The notes: generated from the letters alone by a model not told the origin. A DNA stretch of 64,000 nt from Amycolatopsis azurea DSM 43854 (GCF_001995215.1 NZ_MUXN01000002.1:649427-713426), one strand, 5' to 3'. Shown: positions 51,469 through 60,284, counted from the first letter of the stretch. Translations and numbers: made by a program.

Positions 51469-54221
51469 GCGGCGCCTTCGAGGCGTTGCGCGGCCAGTTG
51501 CAGGAGGCCGCGGCCGCCTTCGCCGACGGGCCCGGCGCTCTGGAGGGCATCCTGCTCGGGCTCGTCGACGACGTCGACCGCGCGGTACAGGAGCCTCTGG
51601 AGATCTTCCCGGTCTGCCACCATTCCCCGGCGTCGGCCGTGGCGATGGCGCGGCGGCTGCGGGAGAAGCAGCCGAAGGTGGTCTACCTCGAACTGTGCGA
51701 GGACATGGCGCCGCTGCTGACCGAGCTGCGCAACTGCCGTCTTCCCGTGGCGGTGCAGGCCTTCGCGACGGACGTGAAGGGATTCCCAGCCGAGTGGGCT
51801 CCGCTGTCCGTGGTCGCGCCGATCACCGAGGCTTCGGCCGAGTACCAGGCGATCGCGTACGCCCTCGACACCCCGGGTGTCGAACTCGTCCTGGTGGACC
51901 GGTCCGCCGATCACGTCTTCCAGTGGGACGAGCGTGAGCCTTCGCCGGATCCGGACGCGCCGCCCGCCGAGGAGGAGGCCGCGTTGCACGGTGACGCGGT
52001 GGGCGTCGAGATCGGTGATCTGCGGCCCCGTTTCGCCGAGCTGGAGGAGCACCTGCTGCGGCACGGGCGGGTGCGGCACTGGTCGGAGTGGTGGCACCAG
52101 TACGTCGAGCTGCCGCTCGGCGACAGCGACCACGACACTTACCGCCAGGTCATGTTCCTGATCGGCAGTCTGTTCCGCCGGCTAGCGCCCGGGGACACCC
52201 GCCGCGTGCGGGTGGACGAAGACCGCGAGCGCTACATGTGGACCCGGATGCGCGAGCACCTCGCCGCTTCGGGCGCCGATCCCGCGGATTGCCTCTACAT
52301 CTGCGGCGCCTTCCACGCGGCCAGCCGGGTCGCGGAGTTCGGCGTCGAGGGTACGGACGGGTTCGTGATCAGCCCGCGCAGCGAGAGCACCTGGCAGTAC
52401 GGGCTGATCCCGTCGAGTCACGCGTCGATCGAGGCGCAGTTCGGCCTCGCCGGGGGATCGGTGTCGATCGCCGCGACCGAGTGGGCGAAGAACCTCAAGC
52501 GCACCAAGGTGAAGCAGTTCCAGCTGGAAGGACAGGTAGGCGGACCGAAGCGCAAGAAAGCCGCAGAACTGCCCGCGCCCACCACGGATCCCGTCGCATC
52601 GGATCAGCTTTCCGGCTTCCTGCAACGACCTCCGGTCCTAGACCGGCTGGACGAGGCCGAGTTGCTGGGCTGGTCGGTCGAGATCGTGCGGGCGGCACGC
52701 CGCAACGGCTACCTGTCCTCGACGGCCGACGCCATCGCGGTGTTCGAGACCTCGATCCTGCTGGCGGGCCTGCGCGACCGGGCGAAGCCGACGCCGTACG
52801 ACTTCCAGGACGCGGCGGTCACCTGCATCGAGAAGGACGTCGTACCCGGCAGGCGCGACGTGCGGCGCCTCGTCGAGATCATGATGGGCGGCGACCGGAT
52901 CGGCCAGGTCGGCTACGACGCGTTGCCGCCGCTGGCGCGCGACGTCCACGACAGGCTGGAGCCGCTGAACCTCAAGCTGCAGCAACGAGGTGTGCAGCGG
53001 GCGTTGCTCGACATCGCTTCGCGGCCGGAGTTGGAGCTGTGCTCTGACCTGCTGTGGATGCTGAGGTATCTGATGCCGCACGGCGCGGCGCGGCCGATCA
53101 TGGGGGAGCGGCGGCTCGGCGAACGGCCGATCCAGGAGTCTTGGGATCTGGCGCTGGGCACTCACCAGCGAGCCCTGATCGAGCTGGGTTACGAGGGCGT
53201 CAGCATCGAACAGGTGCTGGAGCAGCGGCTTCGGCGCGCCGCCTACCACCCGCAGGCGACCGCGGCGAAGGTGCTCGGCGCGGTCGAGGACGCGACGCTC
53301 TACCTGCGCAGCGCCCGGCTGGCAGGAGAGCTGGGCACGCGTGCTCTGGAGGTGCTGGCCACCGAACGCAGCGTCGACGGCGCGCCGGAAGTGCTGCGGC
53401 GGGTGCGGCGGCTGCTGGCGCACTACCGGACCACCGAGCCGGTGCTGCCGAAGTGGATCGAGGACTTCGTCAGGACGGGGTACGCGCACTACTGCACGCT
53501 GCTTCCGGCGGCCTTCGCCGACGAGGAGGCCGGTGTCGAGCAGGTCGCCGCGATGCTGGGCTTCCTGTTCAGCATGGAGGCGCTGGCCCTGTCACTGGGA
53601 TGCGACCGTACGCAGCTGGAGCTGGCGATCGCTGGATCGCATCCGCAGGAGCCGTCGAAGGTGGCGCTGCTGTGGGCGGCACAGGTCCAGCTCGGAACCC
53701 TCTCGCGCGCGGAACTGCGTGAGCGATGCGCCGAACTCCTGGCCAACCCGATGGTGCTGCCCGCCTATCCGCGCTACCTCAGCGGGTTCGTCCACGCGTT
53801 GGAACCGGCGCCGGGGCTGGCCGACTTCGTCGTCGAGGCGGTGTCGAACGCCTTCGCGGAGCTGCCGGACAGGTTGCTGCTGCCGTGGTTGCCGACGTTG
53901 ATCACCACGCTCCGGTCCCGGGGCGCGGATCTGGTGCCGCTGCTCGTTCGTGAAGCAGGCCGGATCTTCCCTGGCAGGCTCGCGGCGCTCGACGAATGGG
54001 TCCCGCCCTGGAAGGACCAGCCGGAGCCGCTCGCATTGACGAGGAAGACCGGGGGTGGCGGCCTCGCGTTGCTGGCGGCCCATCCGGCGACCTGTGACGC
54101 CGTGGCGGGTCTGCTGGGCTGCGATGACCCGTGGGGGAGCGCCGCACCAACCGGTTTGGCGCTGCGGGAGCGGTATCCGGACACCGCCGCGGCGCTGGAG
54201 GAGGTGCTCACCGGAGTGTGA
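51465..54221 (+). CDS. DUF5682-like protein, effector or target of the MoxR-vWA system
   Basis: This 918-residue protein opens with the DUF5682 signature FPVCHHSPAS (His52, His53), followed by VVYLELCEDMAPLL and a ChaN/TraB-like first domain (about 40-330, with YICGAFHAASRV near 285). The rest (about 390-900) is a helical repeat solenoid. The two His residues plus the downstream Glu and His suggest a metal-dependent hydrolase-like site, but no activity is proven. It is the last gene of the operon, and a perfect hairpin follows the stop. Confidence 0.85.
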   Translation: MSGAFEALRGQLQEAAAAFADGPGALEGILLGLVDDVDRAVQEPLEIFPVCHHSPASAVAMARRLREKQPKVVYLELCEDMAPLLTELRNCRLPVAVQAFATDVKGFPAEWAPLSVVAPITEASAEYQAIAYALDTPGVELVLVDRSADHVFQWDEREPSPDPDAPPAEEEAALHGDAVGVEIGDLRPRFAELEEHLLRHGRVRHWSEWWHQYVELPLGDSDHDTYRQVMFLIGSLFRRLAPGDTRRVRVDEDRERYMWTRMREHLAASGADPADCLYICGAFHAASRVAEFGVEGTDGFVISPRSESTWQYGLIPSSHASIEAQFGLAGGSVSIAATEWAKNLKRTKVKQFQLEGQVGGPKRKKAAELPAPTTDPVASDQLSGFLQRPPVLDRLDEAELLGWSVEIVRAARRNGYLSSTADAIAVFETSILLAGLRDRAKPTPYDFQDAAVTCIEKDVVPGRRDVRRLVEIMMGGDRIGQVGYDALPPLARDVHDRLEPLNLKLQQRGVQRALLDIASRPELELCSDLLWMLRYLMPHGAARPIMGERRLGERPIQESWDLALGTHQRALIELGYEGVSIEQVLEQRLRRAAYHPQATAAKVLGAVEDATLYLRSARLAGELGTRALEVLATERSVDGAPEVLRRVRRLLAHYRTTEPVLPKWIEDFVRTGYAHYCTLLPAAFADEEAGVEQVAAMLGFLFSMEALALSLGCDRTQLELAIAGSHPQEPSKVALLWAAQVQLGTLSRAELRERCAELLANPMVLPAYPRYLSGFVHALEPAPGLADFVVEAVSNAFAELPDRLLLPWLPTLITTLRSRGADLVPLLVREAGRIFPGRLAALDEWVPPWKDQPEPLALTRKTGGGGLALLAAHPATCDAVAGLLGCDDPWGSAAPTGLALRERYPDTAAALEEVLTGV

Positions 54222-54226
54222 ACCGA

Positions 54227-54258
54227 AGGGCGGTCGCCGGGCACCCGGCGACCGCCCT
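54227..54258. terminator. Bidirectional hairpin terminator
   Basis: AGGGCGGTCGCCGGG pairs perfectly with CCCGGCGACCGCCCT around a two-base turn. It lies between the convergent DUF5682-like and carotenoid oxygenase genes, five bases from either stop, so it can serve both. Confidence 0.92.
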
Positions 54259-54263
54259 GGCAC

Positions 54264-55739
54264 TCAGTTGGCGACCCAGCTGCCGTGGAAGCCCAGCGGC
54301 ACCGGCCTCGGCAGGTGGATGCGGGCCAACGGTTTCGCGGTGAAGTCCTGCGCCGAGAGGATCACCAGATCCGACGCGTTGCGGTCAGGATTGTTCACGT
54401 ACGCGAGGGCGTAACCGTCGTCCTCCGACTTGCAGCGCGCCGACGGCACGAAGACCGCTTCGCTTGCGTCGGCGCCGCGGCCGAAACGGTGCACTTCCGA
54501 GCGTCCGCTCCGCAGATCGTGCTTGATCAACGCGTTGCCGAAGGAGTCGGCGGGCTTGTCCAGGTAGACGTCGAACAGCTCACCCGGCGAGGCCGAGTAG
54601 CCGTACCGATGCCGTCGGGACACCAGGCTTTCGTTGACCCGCGGGAACTCCTGCGGCCGGTCGTCGAGGACGCGGCGCCGCACCCTTCCCTGCGCGAGGT
54701 CGATCGTCCAGCGCTCCAGCACCGGCGGGCCCGACGCCGATGGGCCGCCGAAGCCCTGCTTGCCCGCCACCTCGAACGGCGCCGGCATCGTGGTCAGGTC
54801 CACCACCACCGTGGAGCCCTGTTCGTAGGCGTTGAGCGTATGCGAGTAGAAGACCGGATCGACCCCGAACCAGCGGACCGGACCGCCGTCGCGTTTCATC
54901 ACCCCGACCCTGGCCGGGTGCTCCGTGTTCCACTTGTAAGGCACGGTCTTGCCCGGCTGCGGGTCGAAGGTGACCGGTACGTCGAAGACGACCACGTAGT
55001 TCTCGGTGAGCCCGAAGTCGTGCATCATCGGGCTGTCGATGACCGGGATCCGGGTGGTCCGCACGACGCGGCCGGTCCGGTCGACCATCAGATGCCGCAC
55101 GTGGTCCCAGGTCGGGTGGTAGGTCACCGCGTGCAGTTCGTCGGCCTGGGCGTCGAACTTGGTGTGCGCGGTGTAGGAGCCCTCCAGCGAGCCGCCGAAA
55201 TCGAACGGCCCCAAGGTGTTCAGCTCGCCGTCGAGCTCGTACGGCGGCGCGCCGGACTCCTGCAAGGTGAGGATGCGGCCGTGGTGGGTGATCACGTGCG
55301 TATTCGGCGCGAAGTCCTCGGCGGGCACCGGCCACGGGTATCGCTCGCCCAGTTTCGCCGCGACTCCGGACGAGCGCACCCAGCGGTTGCGGTACCACTC
55401 GGCTTTCCCGTCGCGCAGCCGGACGCCGTGCACCATCCCCTCGCCCAGCATCCAGTGGTGAGCGCGTGGATCTTCGAGTCCGAGGACGTTCGGCCCGGTG
55501 CGCAGGTACCGCCCGCAGAGGTCCTTCGGAATGCGGCCGGTGACCGGCAGGCCGAATGCGGTCACCTCCTCCTTCACCGGCGCGAAAGCGCCTTCAATGA
55601 AAGGAAAATGCTCCTTCGTCGCGGTGGGTGGAAGAGGCTGAGCGGCGGCGGACCCGGTGCTCCCGTAGGTCGCCGCGACCCCGCCGATGGCCAGCGCGGC
55701 CGCCCCGCGGAGCACGTTCCGCCTGTTCGGTTCGGTCAT
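54264..55739 (-). CDS. Carotenoid cleavage oxygenase family protein with Tat-like signal
   Basis: This 491-residue protein has an N-terminal RRNVLRGAAALAIGG Tat-type signal. A seven-bladed propeller follows with the four Fe-binding His of the family: SYTAHTKFD near 210, TYHPTWD or DH near 230, SPMMHDFGLTENYVV near 275, and the C-terminal GFHGSWV. These enzymes cleave carotenoid or stilbene double bases with Fe(II) and O2. ATG 55739 has GGGGGA upstream. It is divergent from a TetR gene, which probably represses it. An exported member is less common. Confidence 0.88.
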   Translation of the reverse strand: MTEPNRRNVLRGAAALAIGGVAATYGSTGSAAAQPLPPTATKEHFPFIEGAFAPVKEEVTAFGLPVTGRIPKDLCGRYLRTGPNVLGLEDPRAHHWMLGEGMVHGVRLRDGKAEWYRNRWVRSSGVAAKLGERYPWPVPAEDFAPNTHVITHHGRILTLQESGAPPYELDGELNTLGPFDFGGSLEGSYTAHTKFDAQADELHAVTYHPTWDHVRHLMVDRTGRVVRTTRIPVIDSPMMHDFGLTENYVVVFDVPVTFDPQPGKTVPYKWNTEHPARVGVMKRDGGPVRWFGVDPVFYSHTLNAYEQGSTVVVDLTTMPAPFEVAGKQGFGGPSASGPPVLERWTIDLAQGRVRRRVLDDRPQEFPRVNESLVSRRHRYGYSASPGELFDVYLDKPADSFGNALIKHDLRSGRSEVHRFGRGADASEAVFVPSARCKSEDDGYALAYVNNPDRNASDLVILSAQDFTAKPLARIHLPRPVPLGFHGSWVAN

Positions 55740-55773
55740 GGTCGATCCCCCAACTCCTGATTTAACTGTGTAT

Positions 55774-55792
55774 GGCATGAACAGTGTATGCC
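55774..55792. promoter_or_regulatory. Inverted repeat in the TetR/carotenoid-oxygenase promoter
   Basis: GGCAT-N9-ATGCC lies in the 83-bp divergent gap, and an overlapping ACTGT/ACAGT pair surrounds it. It is a likely operator of the TetR protein starting at 55823. Confidence 0.45.
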
Positions 55793-55822
55793 TTTACCTG
55801 TTTTGGATGCAACAATGCCCCG

Positions 55823-56542
55823 ATGGACGACGTCAAGATCGAGTTGCTGCCGCCGGGCACCGCGCTGGCCTGGGGGTACGCCCCGGCGCCCCGGCGTGGG
55901 CCGAAGCCGGGATACAGCCTCGAACAGATCGTCGACGCGGCGATCGCGCAGGCCGACGCGGAGGGCTACGCGGCGCTGTCCATGCCGTCGATCGCCAAAC
56001 GCCTCGGTATCACCGCGAACGCGCTCTACCGTTACCTGAGCTCCAAAGAGGAACTGCTCGTCCTGGTGGCCGAAGCGGCTTGGGGTCCGCCGCCGGAACC
56101 TTTGTCCGGTGATTGGCGCGCCGCGGTCACGGCTTGGGCTCGCGCGCTTCTCGTCCGCAGCCGCCGCCATCCCTGGCTGATCGATCTGCCGGTGCGCAAC
56201 GCGCCGACCACGCCGAATCTGCTGGGGTGGCTGGAGAGCTTCCTGGAGGGGATGGCGGACTCAGGTCTGGGTACCAAGGACGTGATGGGCTGCGCCGTAC
56301 TGGTCGACGGCTGGGTGCGCAGCACCGCTTCGTTGCTTCGGGACGTGAACGCGAGCCCGCCCGGGCAGGTCCAAGCGCTGAGCGGGTTTCTGGGGCCGCA
56401 TCTCCAGGGGCGCGGTTACGCGCGCGTCGCCGCCGTGGTCTCCGGCGAGGCGTACGGGGAGGAAGGCATCGAGGACGCCGACGTCGAGTTCGGTCTCGGT
56501 CGCATCCTGGACGGCATCGAGATGCTCATCGGCCGCCGGTGA
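55823..56542 (+). CDS. TetR-family regulator
   Basis: This 239-residue protein has an extended N-terminus (about 1-35) and a TetR helix-turn-helix near residues 55-80 (SIAKRLGITANALYRYL). It ends in a helical TetR-C (tetracycline repressor-like) domain. ATG 55823 has no ribosome site, so the mRNA may be leaderless. It is divergent from the carotenoid oxygenase gene and overlaps a second, convergent TetR gene by 17 bp. Confidence 0.88.
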   Translation: MDDVKIELLPPGTALAWGYAPAPRRGPKPGYSLEQIVDAAIAQADAEGYAALSMPSIAKRLGITANALYRYLSSKEELLVLVAEAAWGPPPEPLSGDWRAAVTAWARALLVRSRRHPWLIDLPVRNAPTTPNLLGWLESFLEGMADSGLGTKDVMGCAVLVDGWVRSTASLLRDVNASPPGQVQALSGFLGPHLQGRGYARVAAVVSGEAYGEEGIEDADVEFGLGRILDGIEMLIGRR

Positions 56543-57131
56543 ACACCCCGTCGAGCCGGTAATCGACGATCTCCGCCGCTCGCTCCGCGGTGTAGGCGTC
56601 GACCATGATCGCCGTGACGAGGCCGGCCGACATCGTCGCGAGCGAGTCCGCCTCCAGCCGGGGATCGAGGCGGGCCGGAATGTCGCCTTTCTCCTGGGCT
56701 TTACGGAGAAGGTCGGTGACCGCGTTGACCAGGTGGGGCAGTAGTGGTTCCTGGTCGGGATCCTGGCTTCCGCGCGTGACGTCCACGGCGAAGTAGGCGA
56801 TCTGGACGGCGGCCAGCATGCGGTCGCGTTCGCCTTCCGGCAGGACGGCCGTGAGATAGGCGCGCACGATGGTGCGCTCGTCTTCGGTTGCCATCGCGTC
56901 GCCGACGGTCTTCCCTGCGCTCTCCATGGTCAGCTCGACCATTCGTCGCCAAGCGAAGCGCAGCATCTCCTCCTTGGTCGAAAAGTAGTACTGGACCAGG
57001 TTCATCGAGATGCCCGCCTCGGAGGCCACCGCGCGCAGAGTGACCGCCTGGAGTCCTTGGGCGGCGGCGATCCGGAAGAGCGCCTCCGCGATCCCTCGCC
57101 TGCGCTCTTGATGATCGACTCGTTTCGGCAC
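56526..57131 (-). CDS. TetR-family regulator next to an alpha/beta hydrolase
   Basis: This 201-residue TetR protein has a helix-turn-helix at about residues 30-52 (LRAVASEAGISMNLVQYYF) and a C-terminal BetI-like domain. The start is GTG at 57131. It is divergent from the alpha/beta hydrolase gene across 90 bp with a near-ideal palindrome, so it likely represses that gene and itself. Confidence 0.9.
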   Translation of the reverse strand: MPKRVDHQERRRGIAEALFRIAAAQGLQAVTLRAVASEAGISMNLVQYYFSTKEEMLRFAWRRMVELTMESAGKTVGDAMATEDERTIVRAYLTAVLPEGERDRMLAAVQIAYFAVDVTRGSQDPDQEPLLPHLVNAVTDLLRKAQEKGDIPARLDPRLEADSLATMSAGLVTAIMVDAYTAERAAEIVDYRLDGVFTGGR

Positions 57132-57181
57132 GCGATCACTCTGCCATGTCGTCGGGGGTTGGCCGGAGCGGCCGGTCGCTG

Positions 57182-57203
57182 TTATGGTGCAAGTGCACCA
57201 TAA
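57182..57203. promoter_or_regulatory. Perfect 10-2-10 palindrome, TetR operator
   Basis: TTATGGTGCA, a two-base spacer AG, then TGCACCATAA form a perfect palindrome of 22 bp, 18 bp before the hydrolase start and 50 bp from the divergent TetR start. It is the clearest operator in the window. Confidence 0.75.
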
Positions 57204-57221
57204 AAACTTCGAGGAGGTCCG

Positions 57222-58094
57222 ATGCTGGGGGAGTTCACCGACAAGAAGGCGGCAGTGCGTTTCTCCGCCACCTATGACGAGATCCTGCGGAAATGGCCGG
57301 TTCCCGCTGAGGAACTGGACCTCGAGACGAGATTCGGCCCGACCCGCGTCCGGCGCTGCGGCCCCGAAGACGGCCCGCCGGTCGTGCTGCTTTCCGGCAC
57401 GATGGGCACGTCGCTGTCGTGGTATCCGCACGTCGCCGAACTCGCCGCCCGGCACCGGGTCCACGCCGTCGACACGATCGGCGAACCAGGGCGTTCGGTC
57501 CAGACCGCTCCCATTGAGTCCACTGAGGACTGTGCGGACTGGCTCGCGGAGGTCGTCGAGGGGGTGCTCGCGGGGACCGGCCACGAAAAGGTCCATCTCG
57601 CCGGCGTTTCGCGGGGTGGGTGGCTGGCCTTGAATCTCGCGTCCCGGGCGACGGACCGGATCGCCGGTGTCGTCACCTTCGAAGCCGCGGGGTTCGGCGC
57701 GATCGGCAGCAGCTTCATCTGGTGGAGCTTCCGGGAGATCTTCCGTTGGTTCCTGCCGAAATGGCTCCTCCGGCTGGTGGCGTCCGGGGATCCGGACGTG
57801 CGGCACACCGTGCGGCCCCTGCTTTTCAGTGCGCTCAAGTACAAACAGCAGCTCCCGGAAATGCACCTGTTCAGCGACGACGAGTTGTACTCGATCGACG
57901 TACCCACTCGGATCGTCGTCGCCGAACGCAGCGTCATCCACGACAGCCGTGCGGTGGCGGCCAGGCTCGAGTCCGTGAGCCCGCACCTTCGTGTCGAGGT
58001 CGTCCCCAAGACCACTCACGGACTCTCGCTGGAGAAGCCTGAACTGATCACCGCTCGGATTCTCGAAGCGGTGCCGGTCAAGCCCGGGGTGTGA
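57222..58094 (+). CDS. Alpha/beta hydrolase
   Basis: This 290-residue protein has the fold's oxyanion segment (VVLLSGTMGTSLSW), the nucleophile elbow GVSRGG with Ser130, an acidic residue near 240, and the catalytic His266 in TTHGLSLE. It is cytosolic and its substrate is unknown. GAGG lies about ten bases before ATG 57222. It probably belongs to the TetR regulon at 56526. The 3' end overlaps the convergent DinB-like gene by 17 bp. Confidence 0.9.
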   Translation: MLGEFTDKKAAVRFSATYDEILRKWPVPAEELDLETRFGPTRVRRCGPEDGPPVVLLSGTMGTSLSWYPHVAELAARHRVHAVDTIGEPGRSVQTAPIESTEDCADWLAEVVEGVLAGTGHEKVHLAGVSRGGWLALNLASRATDRIAGVVTFEAAGFGAIGSSFIWWSFREIFRWFLPKWLLRLVASGDPDVRHTVRPLLFSALKYKQQLPEMHLFSDDELYSIDVPTRIVVAERSVIHDSRAVAARLESVSPHLRVEVVPKTTHGLSLEKPELITARILEAVPVKPGV

Positions 58095-58686
58095 CGTCCG
58101 GCCACGAGGGTGAGCGGCCGAGCAGGGCGACGATCGTGTCCAGATCGGACGGTCCCGTCGCATCGACGGCCGGGCCGAACGCGGCGCCCGGCGCCGTCCG
58201 GTTCCGCCCGTCCGGGATCGACTCGGCGAACTTCAGCCCCGCGTCGAGCACCTCCTGCTCGAACTTCACCGGCAGGCCGAGGCTCTTGGCGACGTCCCAG
58301 GAGTGCACGAGGTAGTCCACGAAATGGAAACCGAGGGCCTGCTCCGCGGTGAAGGTGATTTCGGTGGAGAACTCGGGAAGCGCGAACTTCCGGTCGGCGA
58401 GATCGTGGGGGACGAAGGCCTTCAGCACCCGGTTGACCGAGGCGCGATAGGTCTCGACGGGATCGTCGCCCAGCGGAAGAAGCCGCCAGTGGTCGAGGTC
58501 GCTCTCGCCGTCGGCCGCGGCGGCGAAGCCGTGATGCTGGGTGGCCATGTGTGCCAGCAGGCCGTGCAGGGTCCAGGCGCTGCACGGGGTCGGTTTGGTC
58601 AGGTCCGCCGGGGTGATCTTGGCGACGAGGTCGAGGCTCGTCCGGGTCACGATGGCGTCGAGGAAGCGGAGTTCATCGATAGGCAT
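58078..58686 (-). CDS. DinB/MDMPI-like thiol-metal protein (TIGR03086-type)
   Basis: This 202-residue protein has the four-helix DinB/maleylpyruvate-isomerase-like fold. PTPCSAWTLHGLLAHMATQHHGF (short blocks) near residue 35 and the later VDYLVHSWDVAKSLG give the three His ligands of the metal site, as in TIGR03086 proteins. ATG 58686 is chosen because a TTGACG/TAGATG promoter places the transcript start nearly on it, which suggests leaderless mRNA; ATG 58692 adds two residues. It is divergent from a MarR gene, with the shared operator at the start codon. Confidence 0.85.
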   Translation of the reverse strand: MPIDELRFLDAIVTRTSLDLVAKITPADLTKPTPCSAWTLHGLLAHMATQHHGFAAAADGESDLDHWRLLPLGDDPVETYRASVNRVLKAFVPHDLADRKFALPEFSTEITFTAEQALGFHFVDYLVHSWDVAKSLGLPVKFEQEVLDAGLKFAESIPDGRNRTAPGAAFGPAVDATGPSDLDTIVALLGRSPSWPDVTPRA

Positions 58687-58710
58687 ACGCATATCATCTA
58701 CATATGCGTA
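58686..58710. promoter_or_regulatory. Perfect 9-7-9 palindrome between DinB-like and MarR genes
   Basis: TACGCATAT-N7-ATATGCGTA is a perfect inverted repeat. It overlaps the start codon and the predicted -10 region of the DinB-like gene (-35 TTGACG at 58717-58722 on the minus strand) and lies 47 bp before the MarR start. A repressor bound here would block both. Confidence 0.7.
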
Positions 58711-58756
58711 CGAGTTCGTCAACCGATTCCGTGACTTCGGTCGGTATGGTCTGCGC

Positions 58757-59185
58757 ATGGCGGAGCAAGGGAGGCCGGATCTCGCGGCGATGCTCGGCGG
58801 GCTGATGCGCAGGCTGATGAACGCCGAGACGCCGGTGCTGGCGGAGCACGGGTTGACGATGTGGGGCTACGTGGTGCTGAGCGCCCTCGACGACGGTCCC
58901 GTCCGCACGCAGGCCGCGCTCGCCAAGGCGATCGGTGCGGACAAGACCCGGATCATCGGCACCCTCGACACGCTCCAGGAAGACGGCCTGATCACGCGCG
59001 AGCCGGACCCGAAGGATCGCCGGGTCCGGCTGCTGGGGATCACCGACGACGGCCGCGCAGCGCGGAGGTCGGCTCAAGCGCAGATCCAGGAGCAAGAGGA
59101 ACGTCTGCTCGGACAGCTTCCCGCCGCCGACCGCAAGGCGTTCCTCCGTGCCGCGCTCACGCTTTCCGAGGCGCGCTGGCCGTGA
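58757..59185 (+). CDS. MarR-family regulator
   Basis: This 142-residue protein has the MarR winged helix at about residues 50-95 (TQAALAKAIGADKTRIIGTL, wing DPKDRRVRLLGIT). ATG 58757 has only a weak upstream ribosome site. It is divergent from the DinB-like gene with a perfect palindrome in the gap and probably controls that gene. The 3' end overlaps the convergent membrane gene by 29 bp. Confidence 0.9.
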   Translation: MAEQGRPDLAAMLGGLMRRLMNAETPVLAEHGLTMWGYVVLSALDDGPVRTQAALAKAIGADKTRIIGTLDTLQEDGLITREPDPKDRRVRLLGITDDGRAARRSAQAQIQEQEERLLGQLPAADRKAFLRAALTLSEARWP

Positions 59186-59624
59186 CGGTCTCCTGTGCGC
59201 GGCGTCCGGTGAACCAGCCGGCGTAGGTCATCACCAGGCCCATCACGGCCAAAGCGGCGAAGAAGATCCTGGCGACGGTCATCGCGGTGGGGGAGAGCAT
59301 GGTCGCGTCGACCCCGGACCGGATCGTCGCGGGTGTCGTGATGAGCAGGAAGCCGCGGACGGCGACGAACCAGCCGAACAGGGACACGGTGACCGCGAGT
59401 GGGCCGCGCCAGCTGCGATGCCCGCCGATGATGACGAGCCCCGCGGCGAGCATCATCGCGCCCAGCATCAGCATCAGGCCGGGCTGCCCGAACAGATCCC
59501 CGGTGAGGCCCTGGAGTTCGGGCAGGCGGATCGCGTAGATGGTGGTGAACGTGGCGACGTAAGGACCGATCACGCGGGCGAACGCCCGGGTTCGCCGCTG
59601 TGCTTCCGGGCTCGCGGTGGTCAT
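59157..59624 (-). CDS. Four-helix membrane protein in a TetR operon
   Basis: This 155-residue protein has four membrane helices (around 25-40, 48-66, 72-95 and 115-138) and resembles the DUF4345-type small membrane proteins. It is co-translated with the upstream TetR gene (ATGA overlap at 59621-59624), so it is the likely regulated gene. The function is unknown. Confidence 0.8.
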   Translation of the reverse strand: MTTASPEAQRRTRAFARVIGPYVATFTTIYAIRLPELQGLTGDLFGQPGLMLMLGAMMLAAGLVIIGGHRSWRGPLAVTVSLFGWFVAVRGFLLITTPATIRSGVDATMLSPTAMTVARIFFAALAVMGLVMTYAGWFTGRRAQETVTASAPRKA

Positions 59625-60226
59625 GGCGCTGTTCCTTTCCGTGGCTGCGGCCGATAGCCGACTTGGTGGAGCACGGCGCGGAGGAACTCTTCGGTCTCCG
59701 CCGGTGTGCAGGTGTCCGGGCGCGTGGCCAGGTGCTGCCAGATCGCGCCGGTGAGCAGGTCGAGCAGGACCTCCGGGTCGACGTGGGCGGGGAGATGTCC
59801 GCTGTCACGGGCGCGGGCGAACACGTCCCGGCGGGCCTGATCGCGATCCCGTCCGAACAGGTCCTGGTACGCCTTGGCGAGCTCCGGCAGATCCTCGATC
59901 GCGCCGTACACGCGGCGGAGGAGACGGCGTTGCCGCGGGTCGGCGACGACGCCGGCCCAGCCGGTCAGCAGCTGCTCGACGTCGGCTATCTCCGGGATCG
60001 GCGGGGGATTGCCGTAGGCGGCTTCGAGCGCGGCGATCAGGAGGCGGGTCTTGTCAGGGAAGCGCCGGTAGACGGTCGCGCGGGTGACCCCGGCGCGTCG
60101 CGCCACCTGCTCGATGCTGGCCGCAGTGGCGCCGGACTCGATCAACAGCTCGAGTGCGGCGTCGAGGATCGCCGCGTCCGCTTCTCTGCTGCGCGGCCTG
60201 CCGGGCGCGCGATCGTCTGAGGTCAC
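59621..60226 (-). CDS. TetR-family regulator
   Basis: This 201-residue TetR protein has a helix-turn-helix at about residues 38-60 (SIEQVARRAGVTRATVYRRF) and a helical C-terminal domain. The GTG at 60226 has a TATCTTAAT-like box close upstream and no ribosome site, so the mRNA may be leaderless. It overlaps the following membrane gene by four bases. A 22-bp near-palindrome lies 11 bp upstream and is the likely autoregulatory operator. Confidence 0.9.
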   Translation of the reverse strand: MTSDDRAPGRPRSREADAAILDAALELLIESGATAASIEQVARRAGVTRATVYRRFPDKTRLLIAALEAAYGNPPPIPEIADVEQLLTGWAGVVADPRQRRLLRRVYGAIEDLPELAKAYQDLFGRDRDQARRDVFARARDSGHLPAHVDPEVLLDLLTGAIWQHLATRPDTCTPAETEEFLRAVLHQVGYRPQPRKGTAP

Positions 60227-60236
60227 CTCATTAAGA

Positions 60237-60258
60237 TACAGTACAGATCTGTATTGTA
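60237..60258. promoter_or_regulatory. Near-perfect 22-bp palindrome, TetR operator
   Basis: A perfect 12-bp core TACAGATCTGTA is flanked by TACAG on the left and TTGTA on the right, giving one mismatched pair over 22 bp. It is centred about 20 bp before the TetR start. Confidence 0.65.
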
Positions 60259-60284
60259 AATGGCGCGTGGTCCCGCCGGAAGGT

